A stretch of DNA of 64,000 nucleotides from Symbiodinium natans. Taxonomy: Eukaryota; Sar; Dinophyceae; Suessiales; Symbiodiniaceae. The DNA lies in NCBI GenBank assembly GCA_905221605.1, contig CAJNDS010002271.1:439001-503000 (forward strand), written 5' to 3'. Position numbers and translations under genes: made by a program. The notes below the pieces were generated by a model, which was not told the origin of the DNA, searched no databases, and worked only from the letters and a program-made list of their open reading frames with translations. Positions 11,530 through 20,942 of the stretch are shown here, piece by piece (position 1 is the first letter of the stretch; the number at the start of each line of letters is the position of its first letter).

Positions 11530-12563
11530 ATCAAGGAAGATCGTGGATCTTGCCTTGATCACGTACATGCGCAGCGCTCTCTCCTGAATGGGAAGTGCAG
11601 GGGGGGTGCTGTTGTGTGCCGTGGAGTGTTTGCGAGCTGTGCCTTGCTTGTAAATGGTCTATTGAACACCTTCTGGATCAATAGTGAAATGCACGGCTTG
11701 CCTACAAGGCGAGGCAAGTTTGGCGGAGCATGAGAAGTCTCGCAGAACCTCACTCAGCCACTCCTCACTTAAGTTGCATGTTGGAGACAGAACCTTGGCG
11801 GCGGCATAATTGTCAGGAAAGAAAGGCGTGAGAAAGAGTTGAAGAAGCTCTTGCTGCCCGAAGTAAAGACCACACGGCACTGTATGACCACAAAAGTGCA
11901 CTGCGAGTTCGTTCCCCTCGAAAATCAGAGAGAAGTTGGGGAAATGCACTTTCGCGTCTATAACGCTCTGAAGGAAGGTGCCAGGGCTGGCTCCTTTGCG
12001 CTCAATGTTGACTTCTTCAATGACTGTTAGGTGTGATAGAGCAGCAGCAGTACTGCAAGCCTGTGAAGTGCTGAGCATTGCGATTGCACAATGTTCATCT
12101 TGTTCAACATACAAGAAGAGGTCAACAGGCGGGGAGCCAATTTGGGCATTCCTCTCTTTCCAGTGCTGTACATTTAAAGTTTCCCCATGTCCTCTTATGA
12201 GGAGGAACTGTGGAATGAACTCAACTCTGAAGGTCATAAAGTCTAGATGCAGGGCCTTTAGAAAGCTGAACATACAGTTGCCATGTGCTGGAGAGTCCAA
12301 GAATTGCAAGGCAATTTTGGCCCCCACGTTGGCTATTGACTCCTTACAGAAGCTCGCCATAACTGGCTGTCTCTGCCCACACATGAGACGTAGCTGAGGG
12401 TCCACGCATTGCAGGACAGCCTGTATAGAAGGCGGAATTCCTTTTTCCTGCAACAAGTCTTCAACTCTGTGGAAGCGCACCTCCGGTGTGAAGGTTATGC
12501 CCTTAGCGGTGCTGGAAGCATGTTCAATAATCCCTTTGAATTTTCCCTGGCCAGGCACGTAGT
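11530..12563 (-). pseudogene. unrecognised region between methyltransferase and endonuclease
   Basis: A 299-codon open frame (12,558-11,659) has normal amino-acid composition and no low complexity, for example LMCGQRQPVMASFCKESIAN, FLDSPAHGNCMFSFLKAL and HFCGHTVPCGLYFGQQELL. Its right end leads, with one frame change, into the stretch before the endonuclease. I recognise no domain. Cys/His residues are frequent but do not form an obvious finger. Its position suggests it belonged to the same polyprotein. Confidence 0.5.
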
Positions 12564-13734
12564 TCAGTACAGGAATTCATCAAAGGGCAGCGGCTTCCAA
12601 TGGCGTTGTATATCTTCATTAAGCAGCTCTTGTAATGATGTATGTTTGATGGCGGCTTTAAGGGCACCCGGGTAGAAGCAATTTCCAACAATGGAAGCAA
12701 TACACATGTCGTTGACATATTCCTCAACATCACTGAGCCAGACATCCAACTCAGCATCCCTAAGCATTTCTTGATAATTGGCGACACGGAACGGTGGGAT
12801 GCCCTTTTCGCCTATGAGGAAGGCATTCTCTGCTCGTAGCAATTCTGCATTGGCCTCAGCGAAGCGATCCATGAAGGCGAGACCCGGGAATGTCAGCTTG
12901 AAGAGCAAGCTTCTGCATGTCGGCGACAAATTGTTCCAACCTTATCGTTGGGCACAAGCTTTTCCCATTGTAGAGCGGGAGCTCCATTGGATGTAGCTGC
13001 AGCCTGGGAAAAGCGTCTCTGAAAGGCTTCTGCTCCTCCAGAGCTCGGCACATGGTACAGGAGCGCGGAGGGGTGATAGAAATATGCAGCTAAACGGAGG
13101 CCTGTTTCGTGATCATAGTGCTTAGGACGGAGCCAAGGCTTATGTTTGACAGCAGGAGGCTGGATACCACATAGGTGGTCTGCAGCTGGGCGCCAACCTT
13201 GGAACCAAGGTGTTGGGCGGCTGTGAAGTGCTCCTATGTGATCATATCTGGTAAAGAACTTCCTCTTTCGTTCTGCATGGCCGAAATCTGCTCCAGCAAT
13301 CGTATGGCAGCAGCTCTCTGGTACACCGAAGACTTTCACAATGAAGTCCTGGTGTATGGATTTCATAGAACCAGCATTTTCCAAAAGGATGTGCACACAT
13401 TCAAGGAGGCTGGGATCTATGTTTTGCAATGCAAGCAGTATGGCATAGATAACCAGCATGTGCTGTGAACGATCCCCAAACAACCCAAACTGCCGGAGCT
13501 AGACCCAGCAACAGTAAGGTCTTGGCACGGGGAGCCCGCTGGGATTACGATTGCTGTATTGTGTGGATGTGTTTTTCCCAAGAAGGATATGCATTCACGC
13601 AACAAGAGGTAATCCTCCTTGAGCAAGGTCCAAACGTCATCTATAGCAATTGAGGGGAAACGCCCATCTTTGACTTTTGTCATAGTCATACTTGTGGCAA
13701 ATGATGGAGCGGAGGACGCTGTCACTTTCGGCAC
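12564..13734 (-). pseudogene. catalytic part of DNMT3-like cytosine methyltransferase (motifs IV-X)
   Basis: Three successive frames carry the remaining conserved motifs in order. Motif IV is IPAGSPCQDLT, with the catalytic Cys codon at 13,525-13,527. Motif VI is LLENAGSM (near 13,373-13,381; DNMT3 has ENV). Motif VIII is ADFGHAERKRKFF (near 13,253-13,291), and a motif X-like IVGNCFYPGALKAAI lies at about 12,645-12,692. Frame changes lie near 13,485-13,495 (GGGTTGTTTGGGG) and 12,900-12,925. The enzyme would transfer a methyl group from AdoMet to carbon 5 of cytosine in DNA. The motif order and spacing, including the G-L-F/Y segment between IV and VI, fit DNMT3 better than DNMT1. Four or more frame breaks make it non-functional. 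Confidence 0.78.
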
Positions 13735-14897
13735 TCAGAGCAGCAACAGGCTGCTGTTTGAGGCATTCAGCAACAATAGCTCTAGAGATCCCACATCCAT
13801 CAAAGAGAGACAAGATAACATACCGATCTGCTCCCAGAACGACTTGAATGTTTTCTTCTGAAGACACTCGCATTGCTTTGCCTCTCCGTATACAAGGCTT
13901 GCCCTCTCTTTTCCTGAGGATGGGTTTAGGATTATGCTGCCTCTCATGTCCTTTCTTGGCTCTAAGGACTTGAGACTTACCAGTTATTCGGGGCTTAATT
14001 CTTGAAGGATGACTGTGGCCTTGTTCGCCAGTACCACTGGGGTTATGACTGTCATTGGCCTTCGTAGTTTCAGGTGCAATGTCATCTTCAGAACTGGTAG
14101 CAATGCTATGAATTTCCGGTTGGGTAGGGCTATCAGGTTGCGTTGGGAGAGCAGGGCCCAAACATGGAACAGGACTCTGATGCTCCGTTGTTTGATACTC
14201 ATACCCCTTGATAGCCTCTGACTTCTGCATCAGCTCAGTGGAGCTAACGGTACTTGGCTTGTCATCATCTGGGCCTTTATGTCCATTCCCTCTAACTATG
14301 ACAAGGTCGGTGCCGACCTCGCTAGTTTCAGATTCGGGCAAAAGATGTGCGTGTGAGGGATCAGGAAGACCCAAGTCAGTCTCAATGTTGGGCACTAGGT
14401 AGGTTTGGGTAGGGACAGGGCTGTCCCTACTTTTGGCCTCTTGATTTGTGTTTTCTGCCTTACCTTGGACTTGTTCACTTGCATGTTGCGGTATGGAAAC
14501 CTCATTTAGATTAGCATGATGTCGAACTATTTCCCCAAAGGAACCTAGGAGTGCGGTGGCCGGGTAGTGGGAAATGATGCTCGCACTCCTGATGAAGATG
14601 GCTTCGATATAAAGCGTAGGCTTGGTTAACTCAGACAAATATTTTCCTTTCTGACTCCATAGATTGAGTCATAGAGGAGAATAGACTCTCCGCTGTGTAG
14701 TGCTTGGCTTTCGGATCATGCAAAACGATAGCAAGCACGTTATACGAGTGCTGCACAACCTGAATGGTGCTGCCAAGGAGCTTTCTGAGGTCATCTTCAG
14801 CTTTGCAAACTTGCTTGAATGCACTCCGTTGCACTTTATGGGTAAGGATACAGAAGAAAGAAGGTAGCTTCTTGATTTCAAGCTTGCACACATCGTT
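13690..14897 (-). pseudogene. linker and N-terminal part of DNMT3-like methyltransferase (motif I)
   Basis: After a frame change near 14,890 the sequence continues (FCILTHKVQRSAFKQVCKAE). It changes frame again near 14,640 into a 330-residue frame rich in Ser, Pro, Thr and Glu. That frame then has a basic stretch (ILRKREGKPCIRRGKAMR) and the AdoMet-binding motif I, YVILSLFDGCGISRA (about 13,780-13,822). LSLFDG-x-G is characteristic of DNMT3-type motif I. The next conserved segment (AALSAESDSVLRSIICHKYD) matches the acidic end of motif II/III. The frame then breaks at an AAAA run near 13,680, where one extra A separates it from the frame holding motif IV. Confidence 0.75.
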
Positions 14898-14899
14898 AC

Positions 14900-15497
14900 G
14901 TGGGCTGAGGTTGAGCTGTCTTCACTTGCGAGCTCTAAGGGGCCCTCCTCGAACATGTCAAACACGTCTAGGCGCCTTACATCTTGCTGCGTCGCGAGTG
15001 GTAAGCGCGCTGAGGCAGGGAGCGGAAAGCCTAAGGACTCCAGGGCTTGAAGCTCAGACTCTGGGACTTTCCCTAAGGTGTTTACAGTGTATGCTACGAG
15101 CACAACCCTTTCACCTTCAAAAGGAGTGGTTGCATGACGGCGTTTGGGGTCAAGGTAGAAGGGCTTGCCTCTCTGCAGGCTGCGCGTTGTGCCCAACCAC
15201 TTCTTTCCTGCACCGTCAACTCTTTGCTCAACAGGCCCGTGGAGGACATCTCCTGCTCGCAGTTCTACCCACAAGTCTCCTCCTTCAGGAGGGAGCTTGA
15301 GTGGAAGGACTACGTTAACAGACCCTTCTACGTTGTTATGGTCTGCATGCAGGGACATGGGGTAAGTGTTTGAGAGCCAAAGACTTGTGAATTCGGCCTC
15401 TGGGCTTACAGACAGAAGCGTCGCTGCCATAAGCTCTGTGAGCCAAGAGTGGGAGTTTGTAACGCTTGTGGTGCTCCTGGGCCTTCTGGAGAAGTTT
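14900..15497 (-). pseudogene. 2OG-Fe(II) oxygenase-like domain of the methyltransferase element
   Basis: The frame is open from 15496 down; a TAA at 15497-15499 closes it upstream, and an ATG lies at 15428-15430. Counting from that Met, the segment SLHADHNNVEGSVNVVLPL carries a possible metal pair His28-x-Asp30 (near 15,342-15,349). A GGDLWVEL strand follows. Then RRHATTPFEGERVVLVAYT offers a distal His99 (near 15,134-15,136) and Arg108 nine residues later, as the 2OG-binding Arg would be. HxD...H...R is the signature of the double-stranded beta-helix oxygenases. The N-N-x-x-G-S-x-x-V-V context after HxD is reminiscent of TET/JBP enzymes, which oxidise 5-methylcytosine or thymine. That sub-family assignment is inference; a protein hydroxylase or AlkB-like enzyme is possible. 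Confidence 0.55.
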
Positions 15498-15726
15498 TAG
15501 GCAGCAAGTACCTTGCAGTCATTGCAGGAAGAAGCCTTGAGCCCGTGACGAGCTACGTCGCGCACGTGTCACCATCTATGCATTCTACTTGGGACCTCGA
15601 TAGGCATGGTTACGTGGATCAGTCTATATTTTTGGGCCAAAGTCAAACTGCAGTACATGTTTGCTTGCAGTCCAAGAAGCTGTGCTTGTATTTGGTGTTG
15701 TTGTACACATGCAGTGTGCAGTGGCA

Positions 15727-16150
15727 ATGGAAGAAGCATTGAGACAATTGACAGAGATCACAGCTACAAACTCTCAGCAGATTCAGCAGCTGGCACATGC
15801 AATGAGCAGTCACACAAGCAGGAGCAGCTTCAAGAACTTGCAAATGCAATGGGTCAGCAGCGGCAGATTATGCAAGAAGCATCAGTAGCGACAAACCAGG
15901 CATTGGCGCAACAAGCACAGCGAATGCAGTTGCAGCCACAGCAAAGCTCACATCAGAAGCTGTGAAAAATGTTGCACGCCGAGCAGAGTCAAGAAGACCT
16001 GGAGATGTCGAACTTCAAAAGCTGATCAAAGCCCCAGAAGTGTTTGGACCCAGCACTTACAAAGAAGAACGAGATGGTTTTCTGGAGTTTCGAACGAAGA
16101 TGAGAAGGTTGGATTGGAGCGTTAGACAACGAGATCCTCGAGAAGATGAA
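15727..16150 (+). pseudogene. Copia-2 gag N-terminus, frame-broken
   Basis: An ATG at 15,727 starts MEEALRQLTEITATNSQQIQ. A glutamine-rich coiled-coil stretch follows in the next frame (ELANAMGQQRQIMQEASVAT). A third frame carries the gag motif LIKAPEVFGPSTYKEERDGF. A last change near 16,110 joins the intact downstream frame as W-I-G-A-L-D-N-E. Three frame changes in 400 bp indicate decay. Confidence 0.7.
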
Positions 16151-18662
16151 TGAGATAGAGAAAGATAGAGAAGCAGCACAAGACATGGAGGATTATACAG
16201 AAGAAGGTAAAGCCCAAGCGAGAAAGTTGCACTCCATCCTCACCTCCTACACCAAAGGAAGACCATTGAGAACGATCAAGCAGGTAGCAAGCGAGAATGG
16301 ATTTGAAGCTTGGAGAATGTTGGTTGAAGAGCATCAGCCCCACACGAGAGCAAGAAGCTTGCAACTCCTCAATTCAGTCCTCAACCACAAGTTCGATGCC
16401 AAGAAGTCAACTCAAGCGAACTTGCTGAAATTTGAAGAGATGATCGAAGAGTATGAACGAGCTAGCGGTTCAGTCATGGATGATGACTTGAAGGTGTCCG
16501 TTGTTTTAGGCGGCACAGATGGAGCAGTTCGTCAACATTTGCTCTTGAACCAAAAGGAAACGTCAAAGTATGGCACTCTTCGTCAGTACCTCTTGTCCTA
16601 TGAACAAGCAACAAGGTGGACAACGACAGACCTGATCAACTCAGGAAAGGACCACCAAGGACAGGCTGACATGGACATCAGCAGGATTGAAGATAAAGGA
16701 AAAGGAAAGGACAGGTACTACAAAGGAAAAGGCAAATGGAGCCACAAAGGCAAAGGAAAGCAGTTTGGAGGATACAAAGGTAAGTTTGGAGGAAAGAAAG
16801 GTCGAGGAAAAGGCGAGTTCCAGTACTACAGGAAAGGACGAGGAAGAGGATTCAAAGGCAGAGGAAAGAAAGGACGAGGTTGGTCAAAAGGAAGAGGAAA
16901 AGGCTACAACAAAGGAGGAAAAGGAAAAGGACATGGTGCAGGTGTTTGCCACTACTGTCAGAAGCCAGGACATTTCGAAGCTCAATGCAGGTTGAAGCAA
17001 AAGGACTTGCAAATGGGAACAGTCAGACAAGCTCAAGAAGATGATTCCCAAAGTGTCCGAACGCAAAGCACCACACCACTCCCAAGTACTTCCTCAACGG
17101 CTACCTCAAGCAACTCGAGAAACACAGCAGCTCCGAATCGAGCGACAGTGAGACAGATTTCCATGTTTCACATTGGAGAAGAGCCCGAGAACTTCCCCGA
17201 AGTCTTTGACCTTGATGAAAACGAAGATGAGATTGAGATTTCGTACTTCGGTGGTATTCTCTGCATTGCAGAAGTGGAAGAGTACTTCATAGGAGAAGAA
17301 GATCAAGAAAGTGAAGACGAAGATGATGAACTGATGAGATGGTATTCAGAAGATCGAAAAGAATCACGAGAAGAAGTTCAATTTGTTCGAGCTGTTGAAG
17401 AGATTTACGAAGGAAGTCCGCTTCACGAAAGGATTGAAGTCATTCTCGATTCAGGTGCAGATGCATCTTTGGTTCCGATGTGGTTAAGCAGAGAAGGATT
17501 GATGATGAAAAGCAGCAAAAGAACAACCCTTCAAGATGCGCAAGGAAAGAGCATCAGAACGGATGGTCAACGAATGTTGAATCTCACCTTCTGTGGTCGT
17601 GATGGTGCAGTCACGAAAGTCCAAGAAGCGTTCACAGCGGCAAGCGTTCTGAACCCACTGATAGCCATTGGCAAATTGTTCCGAGCCGGTTGGCAACTCA
17701 AGAACGAAGAACAAGAAGGACTAACACTAACAGATGGTGAAGTTTGCATCCCTGTTCACTACCACAAGAACTCGTTGGCGGCGTACGCATACGTTCAGAC
17801 ACCCTCAAAGATCTACAAGAAGATGTCGAACGATATCTGCGTGATCAGAACGATTGTGCAGTTGAACAGCCACCTTCAAGGAGCCATTGACAAGCAAGAA
17901 CCTGGATGGCACGATACAGACAGTTTGGTCATCGTGAAGCACTCCGAGAGACAGAAGAGATTTGAGAAATCATCATGTGTGTACAGCGCGAGAAATTTCC
18001 CTTTCAGAAGCACTCTGGTCAAAGAAGAAGAAGGCTGGAGAGTGATCGAAGTTTCGAAAAAGTATAACCAGAAGATGGATCCCTTTGAAGAGTTCGAAGG
18101 CGGGGAGCATGAGACCGTCACAGCGATTTCCACGAAACCCATTCCAATTTGGCTTTTGGGTACTCCTGTTTCGGCAGAAGAAAGAGCAGAACAAGAAAGC
18201 AACAGCAACGACTATTGGAGGATTGACAAAGGTGATTTGGTTCGGTACCACATGACACCGAGAACAGTCCTGTTCTACCCCATCGGCTTCAAGAAGTGTC
18301 CTGTTGAATTTTCAGACATTGAAGAGGAGAGACACACGTATGGAGAATGCGTGTATGCAACAGAGACCTATGAGAAAGAAGACAATTGGTTCACAGACTT
18401 TTCACCACTTGAAGAACCGTTCCATTTACTTTGGTGTGGACAGACAAGATTCAGAGTCAAGCCAGAAGCGTTACCTCAAGAAGTACCACAAGAAGAACGC
18501 CATGTTCCACGACAACGAGAAGATGTTTGCATGGAAGAAGAACAACCTTTGGCAGTCCAAGCAGAGCACCCTGAAGCACTAGAAGTGGTTGAAGAAAGCT
18601 TTGTTCATGAAGGCATCGAGTACAACTCCGAAAAGAGCAGTCTTCGTGAATTCAAGCACTAG
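16146..18662 (+). CDS. Copia-2 gag-protease polyprotein frame
   Basis: The frame spans 838 codons. The gag body (residues 1-170) includes ENGFEAWRMLVEEHQPHTRA and a DDDLKVSVVL segment. Residues about 180-262 are a long lysine/glycine/arginine-rich tail likely to bind RNA, followed by a CCHC knuckle (CHYCQKPGHFEAQC, 268-281). The retropepsin motif VILDSGADASLVP has its Asp at residue 435. The region after it (about residues 560-838) holds conserved but unnamed copia linker sequence, ending at the SAP-like motif. The first ATG is internal to gag, because the true N-terminus lies upstream across frame breaks. The frame stops at TAG 18,660-18,662. Confidence 0.85.
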   Translation: MNEIEKDREAAQDMEDYTEEGKAQARKLHSILTSYTKGRPLRTIKQVASENGFEAWRMLVEEHQPHTRARSLQLLNSVLNHKFDAKKSTQANLLKFEEMIEEYERASGSVMDDDLKVSVVLGGTDGAVRQHLLLNQKETSKYGTLRQYLLSYEQATRWTTTDLINSGKDHQGQADMDISRIEDKGKGKDRYYKGKGKWSHKGKGKQFGGYKGKFGGKKGRGKGEFQYYRKGRGRGFKGRGKKGRGWSKGRGKGYNKGGKGKGHGAGVCHYCQKPGHFEAQCRLKQKDLQMGTVRQAQEDDSQSVRTQSTTPLPSTSSTATSSNSRNTAAPNRATVRQISMFHIGEEPENFPEVFDLDENEDEIEISYFGGILCIAEVEEYFIGEEDQESEDEDDELMRWYSEDRKESREEVQFVRAVEEIYEGSPLHERIEVILDSGADASLVPMWLSREGLMMKSSKRTTLQDAQGKSIRTDGQRMLNLTFCGRDGAVTKVQEAFTAASVLNPLIAIGKLFRAGWQLKNEEQEGLTLTDGEVCIPVHYHKNSLAAYAYVQTPSKIYKKMSNDICVIRTIVQLNSHLQGAIDKQEPGWHDTDSLVIVKHSERQKRFEKSSCVYSARNFPFRSTLVKEEEGWRVIEVSKKYNQKMDPFEEFEGGEHETVTAISTKPIPIWLLGTPVSAEERAEQESNSNDYWRIDKGDLVRYHMTPRTVLFYPIGFKKCPVEFSDIEEERHTYGECVYATETYEKEDNWFTDFSPLEEPFHLLWCGQTRFRVKPEALPQEVPQEERHVPRQREDVCMEEEQPLAVQAEHPEALEVVEESFVHEGIEYNSEKSSLREFKH

Positions 18663-18843
18663 CCAGACTTTATGGTGCAAAGACCTCAGGAAGCAAGAAG
18701 CAGATCCTGAAGAGACTGGCTGGCATTGTTCGAGAGGAAAGATTGGAAGTACAATTCCAAAAGAGCAGAGATGAGCATGATGCACAGATTATTCCCGTGA
18801 GAATTCCAAAAGAACCTTCACAGAAGAACGAGAAGCTCACTCG
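18640..18843 (+). pseudogene. Copia-2 SAP-like motif and linker
   Basis: After the stop at 18,660-18,662 a shifted frame continues as ALARLYGAKTSGSKKQILKR and then RIPKEPSQKNEKL, ending at a TGA (18,845-18,847). The L-x(5)-G-x(3)-G-x-K-x(3)-L-x-R-L spacing resembles a SAP DNA-binding motif and matches the position of the similar motif in Copia-1. Joining it to both neighbours needs two small indels. Confidence 0.6.
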
Positions 18844-20283
18844 TTGACGCATTTACCATTTCAACCTTGGTGCGAGCATTGTGTGGCGATGAAGAGCAGA
18901 GAAGACCCTCACCGCTCAAGCGGGATGAAGCTCACATCGTCATCAGACAGTGCAAAGCCTTGGTTATCCTTTGATTTCTGCTATACAGCAACCACAGGAA
19001 GTGAAGAATCCCCAGCAGTGGCGTTGGTCCTCGTTGACAGCTGGACGAAAGCAGTTCTTGCAGTACCAGTTGAAAGGAGAGGAGGTCCAGACAACGTACG
19101 TCGTCTTGCTGAAGCAATTGTTCACTTTTCGACGCAACTTGGTTACAGCAGTATTTGCTTGAAAGCAGATAACGAAGGAACCTGCAGAGCAGTCAAAGAA
19201 AAGGTACAAAAGATCAGAAGCGGTCTTGGTTTGAGCACCGTTTTGGCCGACAGCATCCCCTATGACCACGAGTCCAATGGAGCAGCTGAAAGAGCAATTC
19301 AGACTGTCAGAAGACAAAGTAATACTCTCATGGATGAACTACGACCACGAACAGAACTTGCACTACCTCATAGTCACCCCATGATGAGTTGGTCATTCAG
19401 ACACGCGTGTTGGCTACTCAATCGATTTTCCAGATCGAGCAGTACAGGAAAGACAGCCTACGAAGTGATCCACGGTTACCCGTACAGCGGGAAGTTACTA
19501 GCATTTGGCAGCACCGTGATGGCGAAGAGGCTGAAGCACAACAAGAAAGGAGATCGACTCTGGAATGCCGGAGTATTTGTCGGTAAGACAGATCAAGACA
19601 CCTGGTTGATAGCCCAGGTAGATGGCATCCATATCACAAGAAGTGTGCGAGCACTACCAGAACAATATGACCCAAGGAGAGTCAGCAACGTGAGTACGCA
19701 CACCTGGCAGATCAAGCAGTCCATGCTTGGTACAAGAGTTTTGCCAGAAAGCAAAAGAGCTAGAGCGAGACCTCAAGTCTTGCCTGCTATTGCTGAAGAA
19801 GAGCAACAGCGACTTGAAGATCAAAGAGAAGGAGATGATGGACCTGGTGATGAAGCCGGTTCCGATGCCACGAGCAGTGAAGAAGAAGAGGAGGAAAAGA
19901 AGAGCAAAGCCACCTCCAGAGATGAGGAAGAAGAAAGAGGCCACATGAGTGAAGCAGAGATTTTGGAAGATCAACCAGATCAAGAAGAATCAAAGACAAG
20001 ATCTCTTTCAGTCGGAGATGACACTATGCTTTCCGACATGGTGGAAACTATGAAAGGAGCAAAAGTTCCAAGAGAAGTTTCAGCAGAAGTATTGAGATCG
20101 AGTTCGGTGAAGCATCCAACAGAATTTGAAGAAGTTGGTTCCCCAAGCAAGATTCCACGACACCGTCCTGAAGCTCCAAGATTTCAGCGTGGAAGTATCA
20201 ACAGAGCAGAAGTATTTTCCAACATGCCTCATGATGATGAAGTGCGAAGAAGAAGAAGAGTTTTGGACATTTTCAGAGGATGA
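18844..20283 (+). pseudogene. Copia-2 integrase
   Basis: The frame begins at the zinc-binding end of integrase (THLPFQPWCEHCVAMKSRED) and contains the DDE triad: Asp44 in LSFDFCYT (18,973), Asp109 in LKADNEGT (19,168) and Glu149 in SNGAAERAIQ (19,288). The core-end motif GKTAYEVIHGYPYSGKLL and the C-terminal segment NAGVFVGKTDQDTWLI follow, then a Glu-rich linker. There is no authentic start because it is an internal part of the polyprotein. The frame closes at 20,281-20,283, and coding continues in another frame. Confidence 0.85.
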
Positions 20284-20942
20284 AGAAGAACCTGAAGTTG
20301 AGCCAGAGAAAAAGAAAGAAGCTACAAAGGTTCCACCATCGTTTTTCGATGAAGAAGCAGGACCACCAGAAGTTGATCCTGAATTTCTCCATGAGCTTGC
20401 TGATGAAGCTACAGAGAAAGAGACTCACAAAGATGGAGGTCATCGAGCTTGTTGCTACAGAAGAGGAAGAAAGCACAAGCAGAATTCCGTTTGCAGATAC
20501 AGTCAAAGAGAAGTTCAAGCGGTTGACAACGAAGCTGGTAAAAGATTGGCGATTTCGAGAGAACACAGATTTTGTGCCAGATGGAAAGCTCAAGAATGGC
20601 ACTGGACAACGTTGTTGGCAGAGACGCGCGCGCCTAGTTGCACGCGAATACAAAACAGAAGGAAAAAGAGAGGACGTCTTTAGTCCTGCGACGAGCCCAG
20701 GAATCACAAAGCTCATACCCATCCTAGCACTGATCAACAGTTGGTCAATCTACTCGTTGGACGTGAAGGACGCATTCCTTCAAGTACCTCAAAGAACGAG
20801 CTGTTTATGCAAAGTACCAGAAGGAGCTCATGTAGTCAGAGAAATGACAAAAGAAGAAAGAGAAGAAGCAGGAAGTCTCAGCAGTTTTTGCAGTTGGAAG
20901 CTAAGGAGAGCTCTCCCTGGTCAGCGTGACGCTGTGGACTAG
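20284..20942 (+). pseudogene. Copia-2 reverse transcriptase, N-terminal part only
   Basis: An acidic linker in one frame (DEEEPEVEPEKKKEATKVPP) passes to a second frame. That frame has LTTKLVKDWRF, WQRRARLVAREYK, EDVFSPATSPGITKLIPILA and YSLDVKDAFLQVPQ (20,750-20,790), the first RT catalytic Asp block of RVT_2. After KVPEGAHVVREMTKEEREEA the frame breaks again (near 20,870), and the LPGQRDA segment ends at the truncation point. The YVDD motif and RNase H are absent. Confidence 0.85.

Larger units (their letters stand above)
10790..15497 (-). mobile_element. decayed retroelement with 2OG oxygenase, DNMT3-like methyltransferase and EEP endonuclease
   Basis: On the minus strand at least seven frame changes connect pieces that read as one ancient polyprotein. 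The order is a 2OG-Fe(II) oxygenase-like fold (about 15.4-15.1 kb), a low-complexity linker, a C5-cytosine methyltransferase with motifs I, IV, VI, VIII and X (13.8-12.65 kb), an unrecognised region (12.56-11.66 kb) and an exo/endonuclease-phosphatase domain (11.4-11.15 kb). An EEP endonuclease is typical of non-LTR (LINE) elements. Retrotransposons that captured DNMTs are established for dinoflagellates. No reverse transcriptase remains, so the LINE assignment rests on the endonuclease. The conserved order across frame breaks argues for one element rather than chance neighbours. All parts look dead. Confidence 0.72.
15727..20942 (+). mobile_element. Copia-2: 3'-truncated Ty1/copia retrotransposon
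   Basis: Plus-strand order is gag, CCHC knuckle, protease, SAP-like motif, integrase and the first part of RT. Coding sequence is A-rich (many GAA and AGA codons), unlike GC-rich Copia-3, so it is a separate family. The 838-codon gag-protease frame is intact. Frame changes occur near 15,820, 15,960, 16,110, 18,662, 18,843, twice between about 20,240 and 20,430, and near 20,870. RT ends after the first catalytic motif, near 20,940. No LTR or primer binding site was identified. It lies head-to-head with the methyltransferase element, about 230 bp away. Confidence 0.9.
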
